Counted from the first letter of the stretch, positions 45,633-55,195 are shown. The stretch: DNA of 64,000 nucleotides from Acidobacteriaceae bacterium (GCA_025462735.1 JAOAPC010000008.1:124001-188000); one strand, 5' to 3'. Translations and numbers: made by a program. The notes: a model not told the origin generated them from the letters alone.

Positions 45633-47503
45633 CACTCTCTCGCTTTTCGGATTGTAATTCCCAGTTCCTTCAACTGCGCTTCGTTTACCGGAGTGGGCGC
45701 GTCCACCATCAGGTCGACGGCACGCGCGGTCTTCGGAAACGGGATCACCTCGCGCAAGCTTTCCGCACCTGCGAGGATCATCACAATCCGGTCCAGCCCC
45801 AATGCGATTCCGCCGTGGGGAGGTGTACCGTACTCCAGCGCTTCGAGGAAAAAACCGAAGCGGGCACGGGCCTCTTCATCGCTCATACCAAGCGCCTGGA
45901 AAATTTTTGCCTGAATGTCTTGGCGATGAATACGAATGGAGCCGGAGCCGAGTTCGGTTCCGTTCAGCACCACGTCGTAGGCCAGCGCGCGAATTTCCCC
46001 CAGCGGCGACTTGGGATCGTTCACCGAGTCAATGTTGGCCTCGAGCTTCGCCATGTCCTCTTCATGCAGCGAAGTGAAAGGATGATGGGCCGGGTTCCAG
46101 CGCTTCTCAGTTTTGTCCCACTCGAACATGGGGAAGTCCGACACCCACAGAAAACGAAAGTCTTTGGCGGTATCCCCTGTCTTTTCGAAGGCCTTGTGCT
46201 TGGCCGCATACTTCTGCGCCAGGTCAAGGCGCAGGAATCCGCACTTCTCGCAGAAATGCTGAATGCTTTGGTCCATCACCGCCGCATTCTCTGGACGATT
46301 CGCCGCGCCCGCAAGCAGCCAAAGATCGTCTGCCTCAATTTTCGCGAAGCTCACGACCTTTTCCGACAAAGCCGGATAATCTTTCGCAAATCGCTTTGGA
46401 TCGGTCATCAACTGCACAAATGACGGCCCCTGAACGTGCTGATAAGCGCCGTAAGTTCCGATAGTGCGGCGCTCCGTCCCTGAAATATCTCCAGCTTTCG
46501 GAATGCGAATCAACTGCAAGGGAAATTCTTTCCGCATGCGAAACTTCGCTGCCAGGTCATCCCATTCTTCGGGGGTAAGTGCCTCGCGCGCGTCGATCAT
46601 TGCGGGCAGCCGCAGGTCGGGCTTGTCGTTTCCGTATTTCTGAATCGCCTCGTCGTAGCTCATGCGCGGAAATGGCGTCTTGATCTCATGTCCAGCAGCT
46701 TTGAATGCTGCTGTAAGAAACCCCTCGACCACCGCCCACACCGATTCTGTTTGCGGATACGACATTTCCAAATCGATTTGCGTAAACTCCGGCTGTCGGT
46801 CGGCGCGAAGGTCCTCATCGCGGAAGCAACGCACGATCTGAAAATATTTATCGAATCCCGAGATCATCAGGATTTGCTTGAACATTTGCGGCGATTGCGG
46901 CAAAGCATAGAAGCTTCCCGGCTGCACCCGGCTGGGCACCAGATAATCGCGCGCGCCCTCGGGCGTAGACCGCGTCATAAATGGGGTTTCGATTTCGAAG
47001 AAGCCTTCCGCTGAAAGGTAGTCGCGGATAGCTTTCGAAACCTTGTGCCGCATTTCGATGTTGAACTGCATGGGTTCGCGACGAAGATCGATGTAGCGAT
47101 ACTTCAGGCGCATCTCTTCATTCGGCAGAACGGTCTCGCCCGGCAAAAACGGCGGCTGCTTCGATTCATTCAAAAGGCGTATCTCGTCAACCATCAATTC
47201 GACTTCGCCCGTCGGAATATTTTTATTGACCGTGTCTGCGTCGCGGCGTTTGACTGTGCCGATCACGGCAATCACGTACTCGTTGCGCAGGTGATTAGCC
47301 TTCTCATGCGCCTTGGGATTCAGTTCGCGGTTGAACACAACCTGGGTCACGCCGGTGCGGTCGCGCAGGTCAATAAAAATAATGCTGCCCAGATCGCGAC
47401 GGCGATTCACCCAGCCCATGAGCACGGCCTTCTTACCAGCGTCTGATGGACGGAGGGCGCCGCACATGTGCGTGCGTTTTAAGTCGCCTAAAAAGTCGAG
47501 CAA
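45632..47503 (-). CDS. aspS: Aspartyl-tRNA synthetase (bacterial type)
   Basis: A 623-residue class II synthetase. The anticodon-binding OB fold is at the N-terminus (VLMGWVNRRRDLGSIIFIDL), motif 2 is FRDEDLRADRQPEFTQIDLE, the GAD insertion domain lies in the middle, and motif 3 GIALGLDRIVMILAG is near the C-terminus. Start TTG 47503 has AAAGG six to seven bases upstream. The bacterial-type length suggests a possibly non-discriminating AspRS if the genome has GatCAB; this cannot be seen here. Confidence 0.96.
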   Translation of the reverse strand: MLDFLGDLKRTHMCGALRPSDAGKKAVLMGWVNRRRDLGSIIFIDLRDRTGVTQVVFNRELNPKAHEKANHLRNEYVIAVIGTVKRRDADTVNKNIPTGEVELMVDEIRLLNESKQPPFLPGETVLPNEEMRLKYRYIDLRREPMQFNIEMRHKVSKAIRDYLSAEGFFEIETPFMTRSTPEGARDYLVPSRVQPGSFYALPQSPQMFKQILMISGFDKYFQIVRCFRDEDLRADRQPEFTQIDLEMSYPQTESVWAVVEGFLTAAFKAAGHEIKTPFPRMSYDEAIQKYGNDKPDLRLPAMIDAREALTPEEWDDLAAKFRMRKEFPLQLIRIPKAGDISGTERRTIGTYGAYQHVQGPSFVQLMTDPKRFAKDYPALSEKVVSFAKIEADDLWLLAGAANRPENAAVMDQSIQHFCEKCGFLRLDLAQKYAAKHKAFEKTGDTAKDFRFLWVSDFPMFEWDKTEKRWNPAHHPFTSLHEEDMAKLEANIDSVNDPKSPLGEIRALAYDVVLNGTELGSGSIRIHRQDIQAKIFQALGMSDEEARARFGFFLEALEYGTPPHGGIALGLDRIVMILAGAESLREVIPFPKTARAVDLMVDAPTPVNEAQLKELGITIRKARE

Positions 47504-47651
47504 GCTTTGCCTTTCAGAAAGGAATGCGGCGGAGAGCCGAATCAGAGATTATAAACGGCGCGAGGGAAAGCGAACGCGTTGAGTTGATGGCAGAAAAGAG
47601 CTTGCCCTGAGCGAAACCGAAAGGACGTCCGCCCTACCTCGACCTGCAGAA

Positions 47652-48191
47652 TTACTTCTTCGTTGCCTTGCCTTCCATGCCGGTCATCCAATTTTTGCCG
47701 TCTTGCGACAACTCAAATTTCATGTTGTAGGAGGTTGGAGAAAGCACCTTCATGGTGAAGCGGCCTTTCATCGCCATGCCGCCCATATGCTCGTCACTAA
47801 GCCATGTCCAGGTGTCGCCATCCACTGTGCCAGTCGCAGACTCGGCCTGTCCCATGCTGTTGAATGCGGTATAGGTGTAAACTTTGCGATCGGAATCGTA
47901 ACCCATCGCCGCCAATTCTTTGAATTTGCCCATCGGGCCCATGTCGCCGTCGCTGTGCTCTATCAGGAAAAAGTTTCCTTCCATCCACTCGCCGCGCGTT
48001 GTTTCTGAAAATTTTCCGCCGGGCATTCCGGGCCCTGGATTGACGGTGCCTTCAGCGGTCCAGGTGCCGGTGAGGAAGTCAAGCTTCTTCAATTCGGGCG
48101 CGGGCGCAGGTTGTCCCATTTGCGCTTGAGCTGATATCGCAACCACCAGCGTGATAAATCCCGTGACCAGTGCCAGTCCCAAATGTCGCAT
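47652..48191 (-). CDS. Exported DUF1579 family protein
   Basis: A 179-residue secreted protein. A signal peptide (LALVTGFITLVVAISAQAQ) is followed by a lipocalin-like beta barrel of DUF1579 (LKKLDFLTGTWTAEGTV; FFLIEHSDGDMGPMGKFKEL; MKVLSPTSYNMKFELS). The function is unknown. GGAGATGAT precedes ATG 48191. Monocistronic, between aspS and the DUF4440 gene. Confidence 0.85.
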   Translation of the reverse strand: MRHLGLALVTGFITLVVAISAQAQMGQPAPAPELKKLDFLTGTWTAEGTVNPGPGMPGGKFSETTRGEWMEGNFFLIEHSDGDMGPMGKFKELAAMGYDSDRKVYTYTAFNSMGQAESATGTVDGDTWTWLSDEHMGGMAMKGRFTMKVLSPTSYNMKFELSQDGKNWMTGMEGKATKK

Positions 48192-48279
48192 ATCATCTCC
48201 TATTCCGGCTAACACTACCGGCGTGCGAATACTAGGCGGAGCGCACGGGCTTCGTCAATCCAGTTGATTGGAAGGTACG

Positions 48280-48744
48280 TCAATCCACAGGCCGCAGGGG
48301 CGTCGCCTGCTCGAATTTCAGACGCCAGTCGCCGCCTTCCCGGACCCAGAGATCGGAGACTCTCTGATATCGCGGGGCAAGACCATCGTCGCCCTCGGGC
48401 ATATCAGCAATCAGATTGAAGGTGACCACGGCCGAATCGCTGTCGATGGGGACGACGTCGGCAGAATAGAATTGAAAATTCCGCAACATACCTTCCTGCG
48501 CGGCGCCCAGCAGTTCTCCTTTCTCGTGCAGCTTGCCATCGCTCCAGACGATCCGGAAATCATTTGAGAGGAGAGCATTGAGGGCAGTTACGTCCTTCGA
48601 TTTCATGTTCTGCAGTACAGCTTTGGATTTTGCGGTCAACTGCTGGGCGAGGGAGCTGGAGTCTGCGGACGGCGGAGCAGATTGTGCACGGGCCGCGGGT
48701 GGCACAAGCAGCGTGACGAACAGCGTCGCGGAAAATATTTTCAT
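48280..48744 (-). CDS. Exported DUF4440 (SnoaL/NTF2-like) protein
   Basis: A 154-residue secreted protein with signal peptide (MKIFSATLFVTLLVPPAARAQ) and an NTF2-like domain (LNALLSNDFRIVWSDGKLHEKGELL; YQRVSDLWVREGGDWRL). No catalytic role is known. The frame opens at 48759 with an ATGA overlap of the hisS stop; ATG 48744 is chosen because GGAG is six bases upstream. It is thus coupled to hisS. Confidence 0.82.
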   Translation of the reverse strand: MKIFSATLFVTLLVPPAARAQSAPPSADSSSLAQQLTAKSKAVLQNMKSKDVTALNALLSNDFRIVWSDGKLHEKGELLGAAQEGMLRNFQFYSADVVPIDSDSAVVTFNLIADMPEGDDGLAPRYQRVSDLWVREGGDWRLKFEQATPLRPVD

Positions 48745-48755
48745 TCTCATCTCCA

Positions 48756-50030
48756 TCATGAGCGGATTCGCGCCGCCAGGTCCGGACGTGGCACCGGCAC
48801 CTGCTCCCCCGTCGCAAGATTCTTGAGCGCGAACACCCCCGTGCTGATCTCGTTCTCGCCTGCGATCAGCGCGTACTTCGCACCCAGCTTGCTTGCAGTC
48901 TCAAGCGACTTCTTTAGACGAAAAGTTTCGTCGCCGAGTTCCACCACAATGTCGTGCCGTCGCAGCTCGCGCGCCACCCGGGCTGCTTCCTTATTCATTC
49001 CGGGCCCCAGCGGCGCAATGTAAACGTCGGGCTTGCGTAGGACGTCGTCAGCCGTTTTGCCGAGCGACATAACCAGACGATCTTCGCCAATGGCGAATCC
49101 AATGCCCGGCGCCGGAGGTCCGCCAAGCGCTTCGGAAAGGCCGTCGTATCTTCCGCCGCCGAGGATAGCATTCTGCGCTCCTAATGCGCCGTGCGTAAAC
49201 TCGAACGCGGTGCGCGTGTAATAGTCGAGACCGCGAACTAAACGATCGTTTATCTGAAACTCGACTCCGACTGATTTCAGAATGTCCTGTACCTGCGCGA
49301 AATGCCGGCGGCAAGGCTCGTCGAGAAACTGGCTGATGCGCGGGAGCTTCTCGATGATCGGCTGATCTTCGGGAACTTTGCAATCGAACACGCGCAACGG
49401 GTTGGTCACTGCGCGGCGCTGACAATCGACGCACATTTTGTCTTTCACTGGTTCCAGCGCCTGGCGCAGAGCTTCGTTATATTTTGCGCGGTCATTGGCG
49501 CAGCCGATGGAATTGAGCTGCAGTTGCCATCCCGTGATTCCCAGCCGGTCGAGCAGCGTCGCAAGCAGCTCGATAATTTCCGCATCCCGCGCAGGCAGTT
49601 CACTGCCAGAACTCTGAGGTCCAATGACCTCTGCGCCGATTTGATAAAACTGGCGGTATCGCCCTTTTTGCGGACGCTCGCGGCGAAACTGCGGCCCGAT
49701 GTAGAAGAGCTTATTCAGACCGCGAGCTTGGAGATTGTGCTCGATGTAGGCACGAACCACGCCCGCGGTGTTTTCGGGACGAAGAGTTAGAGATTGACCC
49801 TTATCACTTTCGGCTCGGCCTTGGTCCTGCCAGGTATACATTTCCTTCGAGACAACATCGGTCTCTTCCCCGACGCCTCGCGCGAACAGCTCCGTGTTCT
49901 CGAAGATCGGCGTGCGAATTTCGTGGAAGTTGTAGGCGCGGAATACGTCGCGCACCGTCGACTCGACAAAGTTCCACAGCGCCGTCTCCGGCGGAAGAAG
50001 ATCGCGCGTTCCTCGGACTGCTTTAATCAT
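48756..50030 (-). CDS. hisS: Histidyl-tRNA synthetase
   Basis: A 424-residue class II synthetase. It begins MIKAVRGTRDLLPPETALW, the usual HisRS N-terminus; motif 2 is FYIGPQFRRERPQKGRYRQF, the histidine motifs LVRGLDYYTRTAFE and GGGRYDGL follow, and GIGFAIGEDRLVM is motif 3. The open frame continues upstream to 50219, but that part is translated repeat sequence and is not family-like, so ATG 50030 is used. The stop overlaps the open frame of the DUF4440 gene. Confidence 0.96.
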   Translation of the reverse strand: MIKAVRGTRDLLPPETALWNFVESTVRDVFRAYNFHEIRTPIFENTELFARGVGEETDVVSKEMYTWQDQGRAESDKGQSLTLRPENTAGVVRAYIEHNLQARGLNKLFYIGPQFRRERPQKGRYRQFYQIGAEVIGPQSSGSELPARDAEIIELLATLLDRLGITGWQLQLNSIGCANDRAKYNEALRQALEPVKDKMCVDCQRRAVTNPLRVFDCKVPEDQPIIEKLPRISQFLDEPCRRHFAQVQDILKSVGVEFQINDRLVRGLDYYTRTAFEFTHGALGAQNAILGGGRYDGLSEALGGPPAPGIGFAIGEDRLVMSLGKTADDVLRKPDVYIAPLGPGMNKEAARVARELRRHDIVVELGDETFRLKKSLETASKLGAKYALIAGENEISTGVFALKNLATGEQVPVPRPDLAARIRS

Positions 50031-50066
50031 CAGCTTCTGCTCTTCGCTTCCAATTAAAAAACGCCT

Positions 50067-50328
50067 GTCATCCTGAGCGTAGCCAATGCTTTCGCTGGCG
50101 AAAGCATTGGCGGAGTCGAAGGACCCCTGCAACACAGTCCTGGTCAACGACGTGTCAGGGAATTCTATCCAGTTCCCGAAATCGACGTGAGAATGCCCGT
50201 ACCCCAACTGCGTTCGCAACGGGCTTGGCTCGGGATCTCGGCAGCGGGCTCAGACGCCCGCTGAACGCCTTAACTTCGACTCCATTTGATCTTCGCAAAT
50301 GCCAAGACCAGACTCCGCTCAGGATGAC
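50067..50328. repeat. Nested palindromic repeat block upstream of hisS
   Basis: GTCATCCTGAGC (50067-50078) and GCTCAGGATGAC (50317-50328) are perfect inverted ends of a 262-base block. Inside are a 12-bp perfect hairpin CCAATGCTTTCG...CGAAAGCATTGG (50083-50110), a second pair near 50111-50121 and 50273-50282 (GGAGTCGAAG / CTTCGACTCC), and AGCGGGC-tcagac-GCCCGCT (50243-50262). No gene. It fills nearly the whole gap between hisS and the gamma-carbonic-anhydrase gene. Confidence 0.8.
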
Positions 50329-50332
50329 AACG

Positions 50333-50863
50333 TTAAGAGACGGCCGACTGTTTCCGCTCCGCCAGGTACGCATCTTTGTATCCCAGATAATTATTCGCGT
50401 AGCGGAGGATGCTCTCCCGATCTTTCCCTTCGAGTTTGCGGCGGAACTTTCCCGGCGATCCCATCCACAGGGAACCAGGTTCTACGACCGTCTTTTCTGG
50501 AATCAGCGTCCCCGCCGCAATAATTGAACCCGCACCGATTCGCGCCCCGTTCAGGATGATCGATCCCATGCCGATCAGGCAACGGTCCTCAATCGTGCAG
50601 CCGTGCAGCGTGACCGAGTGCCCAACCGTGACATACTCTCCAACGAAGACGCCGTACTGCTCCTTCATCCCGTGAAGCACGCTGCAATCCTGAATGTTCG
50701 AGTACGCCCCCACGCGGATTGAATGCACATCACCGCGCAGGACCGCATTCATCCAAACGCTGGCGTGTTCACCGAGCACCACGTCGCCGATAATCTGTGC
50801 CGAGTCATCGACGTAGCACGAATCGGGAACCGTCGGTGAAAAGCCTTTGTAGGAGCGGATCAT
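50333..50863 (-). CDS. Gamma-class carbonic anhydrase family protein
   Basis: A 176-residue left-handed beta-helix trimeric protein of the gamma-CA / YrdA group. Hexapeptide repeats are clear (ASVWMNAVLRGDVHSIRVG; NIQDCSVLHG; VTVGHSVTLHGCTI). The three zinc-ligand histidines are in VLHG, VGHSV and TLHG. Whether it has carbonic anhydrase activity is open, as many family members do not. ATG 50863 (MIRSYKGFSP) fits the family start. Confidence 0.88.
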   Translation of the reverse strand: MIRSYKGFSPTVPDSCYVDDSAQIIGDVVLGEHASVWMNAVLRGDVHSIRVGAYSNIQDCSVLHGMKEQYGVFVGEYVTVGHSVTLHGCTIEDRCLIGMGSIILNGARIGAGSIIAAGTLIPEKTVVEPGSLWMGSPGKFRRKLEGKDRESILRYANNYLGYKDAYLAERKQSAVS

Positions 50864-50879
50864 TGCGAGTCGGCGCTTG

Positions 50880-50977
50880 GCATTTGGCACTCAGCACTTG
50901 GTACTTGCTCATTTTGTGACGGCCCGCTTATCAAGTCTCTTGCGGTCGCTAAGTGCGAATTGCCAAGTGCTAAATGC
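50880..50977. repeat. Imperfect palindrome in the spacer before the TonB receptor gene
   Basis: GCATTTGGCACT (50880-50891) and AGTGCTAAATGC (50966-50977) are inverted with one mismatch, with an inner GCACTTGG / CCAAGTGC pair at about 50894-50901 and 50963-50970. The left arm overlaps no supported codon, as the gamma-CA start is at 50863. Confidence 0.6.
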
Positions 50978-51107
50978 TAACAAATTTTCCCATTGCGGGA
51001 AGCGCGGGAGAATTTTCACTGCACATCACTGACTCGCGAGACCGTTCGTGCTATACGAGAGAGGTCTCCCGTCGAGGCTGGACTCACTTCTTCAACGGAG
51101 TGATTCC

Positions 51108-54100
51108 ATGCGGCACGTCTATTTCGTAGCATCCTTATTGTTGTCCTCACTGTGTCTAGCGCAGGATGGATCAACCGGATCCGTTCACGGGATGGTGGTT
51201 GATCCCACGGGCAGCCGCATTGTCGGTGCGACCATAGCCTTGGCGAACAATGCGACAGGATTTCGCTACGAGCAAAGGTCCGATGCCGAGGGACGCTTCG
51301 CCTTCGGACTGCTGCCACCCGGCGACTACTCAGCCCGTGCCAGCGCCGACAAAATGTCCCCGCAGCTCAGCCCAAACCTCCGCATAACGCTGGGTGAGGT
51401 TACGGAAATCGAGTTCAAGCTTTCCATCGCCGGTCCGCATGAAAACATAACGGTTTCAGCCGAGCCGCGGGCCGTGGAAACCCGACCTCGTGGCTCATCG
51501 GCAGTGTTCGATGAACGCGCGATCCTCAATCTTCCACTAAATGGGCGCCGTTTCACGGATCTGTGCCTGCTGACATCTCAAGCCACGCAGGATCCTCGCG
51601 GACAGAATTCGACGTCTAACGGCGATCTGTCATTCGGCGGCATTCGCGGATTCCAAACCAGCTACTTGGTCGACGGCGGCGACAACAACAATGCATTCTT
51701 TGGACAGGCCCGCGGCCGATACCGCGCTCCCTACCAGTTCTCGAATGAGGTGATCCAGGAGTTCCGGGTGTCGCCTAATTCCACCTCTGCGGAATCAGGG
51801 AGAACCGGCGGCGCGGTAGTAAATGTAGTCACAAAATCGGGCTCTAACAAATTTCATGGTACAGGTTTCTATTACTTGCGCGACAGCACCTTCGACGCCC
51901 GCAATCCGGACCTGAATATCAAGCCCCCCGATCGGCAACACCAGTTCGGCTTCACCTTCGGAGGTCCGTTGCGCCCGAACCGCGCGTTCTTCTTTGCCGG
52001 ATACGATCAGCACATTTTTCACGAGCCCACCGTCGTGCGATTCGTGAATGGCCGCACTACTGTCATTCCGCAATTGGGTGCTGGGCCTGCGACCCCAGGA
52101 GATTTTGAGGCCGACGATCAGGCTCAAGTGTTTGCGACCGCGGCACAACTTTCGCAGCAAGCGGGACTTTATCCCTCCGAGGTTTTGGGCCATGCTGGTT
52201 TCGCCAAGCTGGATTTAACAGTCTCGCCTCACAACCAACTCGCTCTGCGCCTCAGCACCTCCCGCTACTCCGGAGCAAACAATGTATTCATGGACCCGTC
52301 GAGTCCGGTAACGACGTACGGCATATCTGATAATGGCATCGAGAATGTAGAGACTGAAACTGCCACTGCGTCTCTGACCAGCACGCTGTCTTGGCGGACG
52401 GTCAGCCATTTCCGGGGACAGTTTTCGCGCGACCTGCAGTGGTCCCGGACCAATTCCAACTCGACGCTGACGCGCATCCCAGGCATCATCGATGGCTTTG
52501 GGCGTTCGACCATCTTGCCGCGTGAAACTCATGAAAAACGATTTCATTTCGCCGAGACCATCAGTCGCGAGGGTGCACGCCACTCCTGGAAACTGGGCGG
52601 CGACGCATTGCTCACACAGATCTACGACTTTTTCCCCTCTAATTTCGGCGGAGAGTACATCTTTGATCCCATACGCGTCAATCCATTCACTTTTCAGCCA
52701 ATGTTAGGTGGGCTGGAATTGACTCCGCTGCGTGCTTACGCGCATCAGGTTCCTCATTATTACTTCCAGCGTTTCGGATCGGCAGTCAGCCACCCTGACA
52801 CGAACGAATACGCCGCCTTCGCGCAAGATACGATTCGAGTGACTGACCATTTCGACATTAGCCTGGGCGTTCGTTACGATCTGCAAACCTTCAGCACGAA
52901 GTATCTGAAGACGAACCCGTTGTGGACTGACTCTGGCAAAGTACCGTTCAATCCAAAAAACTTTGCGCCGCGAATTGGCTTTGCATATTCGTTTGGAAAC
53001 CAACGGCCACTAGTGGCGCGACTCGGCTATGGCTTGTTCTACCCACGCATTCCGCAAATTTACAATTCGACTATCGAGACCGAAAACGGGCTCACGCCAA
53101 ACTCTATCTTTCTCAACCAGACGAATTACTACAATCAGCAAGTCTTTCCTCAATATCCGATCCCGTTAGTGAACTGCGCGCAATTGGCAAACTCGTGCTC
53201 GGTCCCAACGAACCTGATGCAATTCGCAAAAAGCACGGTTTCCGCGTTCGCCCACAACTTTCGCTCTCCTGAGGTCCATCAAGTCAGCGTGAGCCTGGAA
53301 CGTGAAGTTGCCAATCGTGTGGTTGGCGAAATCTCATATTCCTTCGCGCACGGCCAGAACCTGATCCGGGCGCGAGACATCAACCTTCCTCCGCCCACAA
53401 ACGTGCAGTATCCGATCTACGATTCCTCGGGCGTTAATCTGCTGGGGTACGGATCAGTCGAGACCTTCGCGACCTGGCAATTTGCCACCTCGCTTACCTG
53501 TCCTTATCCGCCATGTATAAATCCTCTGGCTCGGCCGATTCCGCAACTAGGTTCCATTAATGTCTTCGAAAGCGAGGCGTCAAGCGTCTACCATGGCGCG
53601 ACGATTTCAATTCACCGCCAGACGAGTCACGGCCTGTATTTCCGCCTTGGCTATACCTACGCCCACGCAATAGATGACGGCCAAGACGCGCTCGTAGCTG
53701 GGCGTCCCGCAACAGTGCAGAATTCTTATGCGCCTAACTCGCAGCGCGCAAATAGTGTGATCGACCAGCGCAATAGATTTGTCTTCTCCTGGATGTACGA
53801 GCCACACGCGTTGAACGGTGGGCAGGGCTGGTTGGGAAAACTCACAAAAGGATGGAAAAACTCCGGCGTCATCACTGCAGGCAGCGGACGGCCAGTCAAC
53901 GCAACGGTTTCCGGCGATGCTAATCAGGATGGAAATTATGGCAACGACCGCCTTCCCGGCGCCAGGCGCAGTTCATTTGTGGGCCCCGATTATTCGAGTA
54001 CAGATATGCGACTCGCGCGTCGGCTGTATTCAAAGAACGGCTTGAAATTGGAGTTCAGTGTCGAGTCCTTCAATCTATTTAATCGGCTCAATAACCGCTT

Positions 54101-54272
54101 TCAGCTGACCAGTGATGGCGCGATGAGCAACGCCGCGCAATTCGATTATGGGACTAAGGTCATTGGAATCAGGTACTTTCCTGCCCATTACCGGATTCCG
54201 ACCAATTTCACGCAGGCCACCAACGCTTATGCACCTCGCCAACTGCAGTTTGCTTTGAGGTTGGGATTTTGA
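51108..54272 (+). CDS. Oar-type TonB-dependent outer-membrane receptor with carboxypeptidase-regulatory-like N-terminus
   Basis: A 1054-residue outer-membrane protein. A signal peptide (residues 1-19) is followed by a carboxypeptidase-regulatory-like beta-sandwich (about 22-115: GSVHGMVVDPTGSRIVGATI), a plug domain (about 120-270; NLPLNGRRFTDLCLL; SFGGIRGFQTSYLVDGGDNN; FRVSPNSTSAESGRTGGAVV) and a 22-strand-type beta barrel. The end LQFALRLGF with terminal Phe fits outer-membrane insertion. This class is greatly expanded in Acidobacteriota. The substrate is unknown; large glycans are common. GGAG precedes ATG 51108. Confidence 0.92.
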   Translation: MRHVYFVASLLLSSLCLAQDGSTGSVHGMVVDPTGSRIVGATIALANNATGFRYEQRSDAEGRFAFGLLPPGDYSARASADKMSPQLSPNLRITLGEVTEIEFKLSIAGPHENITVSAEPRAVETRPRGSSAVFDERAILNLPLNGRRFTDLCLLTSQATQDPRGQNSTSNGDLSFGGIRGFQTSYLVDGGDNNNAFFGQARGRYRAPYQFSNEVIQEFRVSPNSTSAESGRTGGAVVNVVTKSGSNKFHGTGFYYLRDSTFDARNPDLNIKPPDRQHQFGFTFGGPLRPNRAFFFAGYDQHIFHEPTVVRFVNGRTTVIPQLGAGPATPGDFEADDQAQVFATAAQLSQQAGLYPSEVLGHAGFAKLDLTVSPHNQLALRLSTSRYSGANNVFMDPSSPVTTYGISDNGIENVETETATASLTSTLSWRTVSHFRGQFSRDLQWSRTNSNSTLTRIPGIIDGFGRSTILPRETHEKRFHFAETISREGARHSWKLGGDALLTQIYDFFPSNFGGEYIFDPIRVNPFTFQPMLGGLELTPLRAYAHQVPHYYFQRFGSAVSHPDTNEYAAFAQDTIRVTDHFDISLGVRYDLQTFSTKYLKTNPLWTDSGKVPFNPKNFAPRIGFAYSFGNQRPLVARLGYGLFYPRIPQIYNSTIETENGLTPNSIFLNQTNYYNQQVFPQYPIPLVNCAQLANSCSVPTNLMQFAKSTVSAFAHNFRSPEVHQVSVSLEREVANRVVGEISYSFAHGQNLIRARDINLPPPTNVQYPIYDSSGVNLLGYGSVETFATWQFATSLTCPYPPCINPLARPIPQLGSINVFESEASSVYHGATISIHRQTSHGLYFRLGYTYAHAIDDGQDALVAGRPATVQNSYAPNSQRANSVIDQRNRFVFSWMYEPHALNGGQGWLGKLTKGWKNSGVITAGSGRPVNATVSGDANQDGNYGNDRLPGARRSSFVGPDYSSTDMRLARRLYSKNGLKLEFSVESFNLFNRLNNRFQLTSDGAMSNAAQFDYGTKVIGIRYFPAHYRIPTNFTQATNAYAPRQLQFALRLGF

Positions 54273-54825
54273 ATCGTGATTCAAGATAACCAGATTAAAA
54301 CCGCAGCTTTCCTCTAACAAATCCGATATTTGCTTGACTTTATATAGCTAAATTGCAATAAAGGACGGGTTCAACCAGGACGGGCTCGGGGTGCAGTTCA
54401 GTTGGCGGAAGTTTCGTTTGCAGGAAGGCGAGTCGCTCGAACGCTCTACGGCGCTTTAAGCGGGAAGTACAGCAAGAGGACTTCATTAAAGAAGTCAAAC
54501 TTCACTCTTTTTACTTGAAGCCCAGCGAAAACAAGCGTTTGAAAGAAGCGCTAGCTCGCAAGCGTAGCCGCAACAAACATTGCAAACAGCAGGAATTAAA
54601 TTCAGTAGGGCCGCAATTTGAGTTGCGGACCTCACACCCTTTATCTATTAAGGTCTTGGTGTAGTTATTCTCCTGCCGGGCTTTTTAAGAGCAGTATCCC
54701 GCACACTTCCCGTGCGGAGGGCCGAACCCAGGGTAGCAGTTCGTAGAGGGGGCACATCACGCAATGGCGCGAAGCACAAGCTGTGCGTCTGCGCCTGAGT
54801 TGCACTGGGCCAAAGGAGCTCTCGG
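54273..54825. other. Spacer after the TonB receptor holding the broken rpsU
   Basis: A 553-base stretch. The first 130 bases contain TTGACT (54334-54339) with no well-fitting -10 box; the middle holds the S21 pseudogene; the last 160 bases (54665-54825) are GC-rich with CCGCACacttcccGTGCGG (54698-54716) as a 6-bp hairpin and no gene that I can support. AAAGGAG at 54813 serves the zinc-ribbon gene. Confidence 0.55.
54402..54664 (+). pseudogene. rpsU: Frameshifted second gene for ribosomal protein S21
   Basis: TTG 54402 opens with LAEV, as in the intact rpsU at 9507. Then an extra T near 54412-54417 shifts the frame, so LQEGESLE continues in another one. A loss of two bases near 54439-54442 shifts it again, so ALRRFKREVQQEDFIKEVK and FYLKPSENKRLKEALARKR (54443 onward) follow. 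The last frame stays open to a TAG near 54662. The 3' tail retains a CCGCAA / TTGCGG hairpin (54611-54628) but no T tract. The protein part is well preserved (most residues identical to or like the intact copy), so decay is recent or the sequence has errors. Confidence 0.75.
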
Positions 54826-55143
54826 ATGGAATTCCAAGACAGGACGCTAAAGTGTATCGACTGCGGCGCGGACTTCATCTTTACCGCGGGCGAGCAACTT
54901 TTTTTCCACGATAAGCAATTCAAGAACGAACCCAAGCGCTGCAAGTCTTGCAAGACGAAGCGGCTTACTTCCGTGGGCGCGGCACCGGTGAGGCAGGGCT
55001 TCCAACCTCGCGCAAAAATTGAGACTCATGCCGTGTGTTCACACTGCGGTAAGGAGACGACGGTGCCTTTCCGTCCCACTCAGGGCCGTCCGATATTTTG
55101 CCGTGAGTGTTTCCGGGATCGGCGCCAGGCGGCAAGCGCCTGA
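54826..55143 (+). CDS. Small zinc-ribbon protein (two-ribbon)
   Basis: A 105-residue protein with two probable zinc sites. The first is KCIDCGADFIFTAGEQLFF ... PKRCKSCK, the typical 'probable zinc-ribbon' domain; the second is AVCSHCGKETTVPF ... IFCRECFRD. AAAGGAG lies before ATG 54826. Function unknown; such proteins often accompany S21 or cold-shock genes in Acidobacteriota and Deltaproteobacteria (recollection). Here the neighbour is the broken S21 gene. Confidence 0.85.
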   Translation: MEFQDRTLKCIDCGADFIFTAGEQLFFHDKQFKNEPKRCKSCKTKRLTSVGAAPVRQGFQPRAKIETHAVCSHCGKETTVPFRPTQGRPIFCRECFRDRRQAASA

Positions 55144-55195
55144 AGTTTTTCGAGGGATAATTTAAATTGGGCGGCGCGCCGCTGCTGGCTCGTGG

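Noticed and set aside
50031-50219. N-terminal extension of the hisS frame by 63 codons
   Set aside because: It translates palindromic repeat sequence, has no match to HisRS, and the family start MIKAVRGTRD at 50030 is clear.
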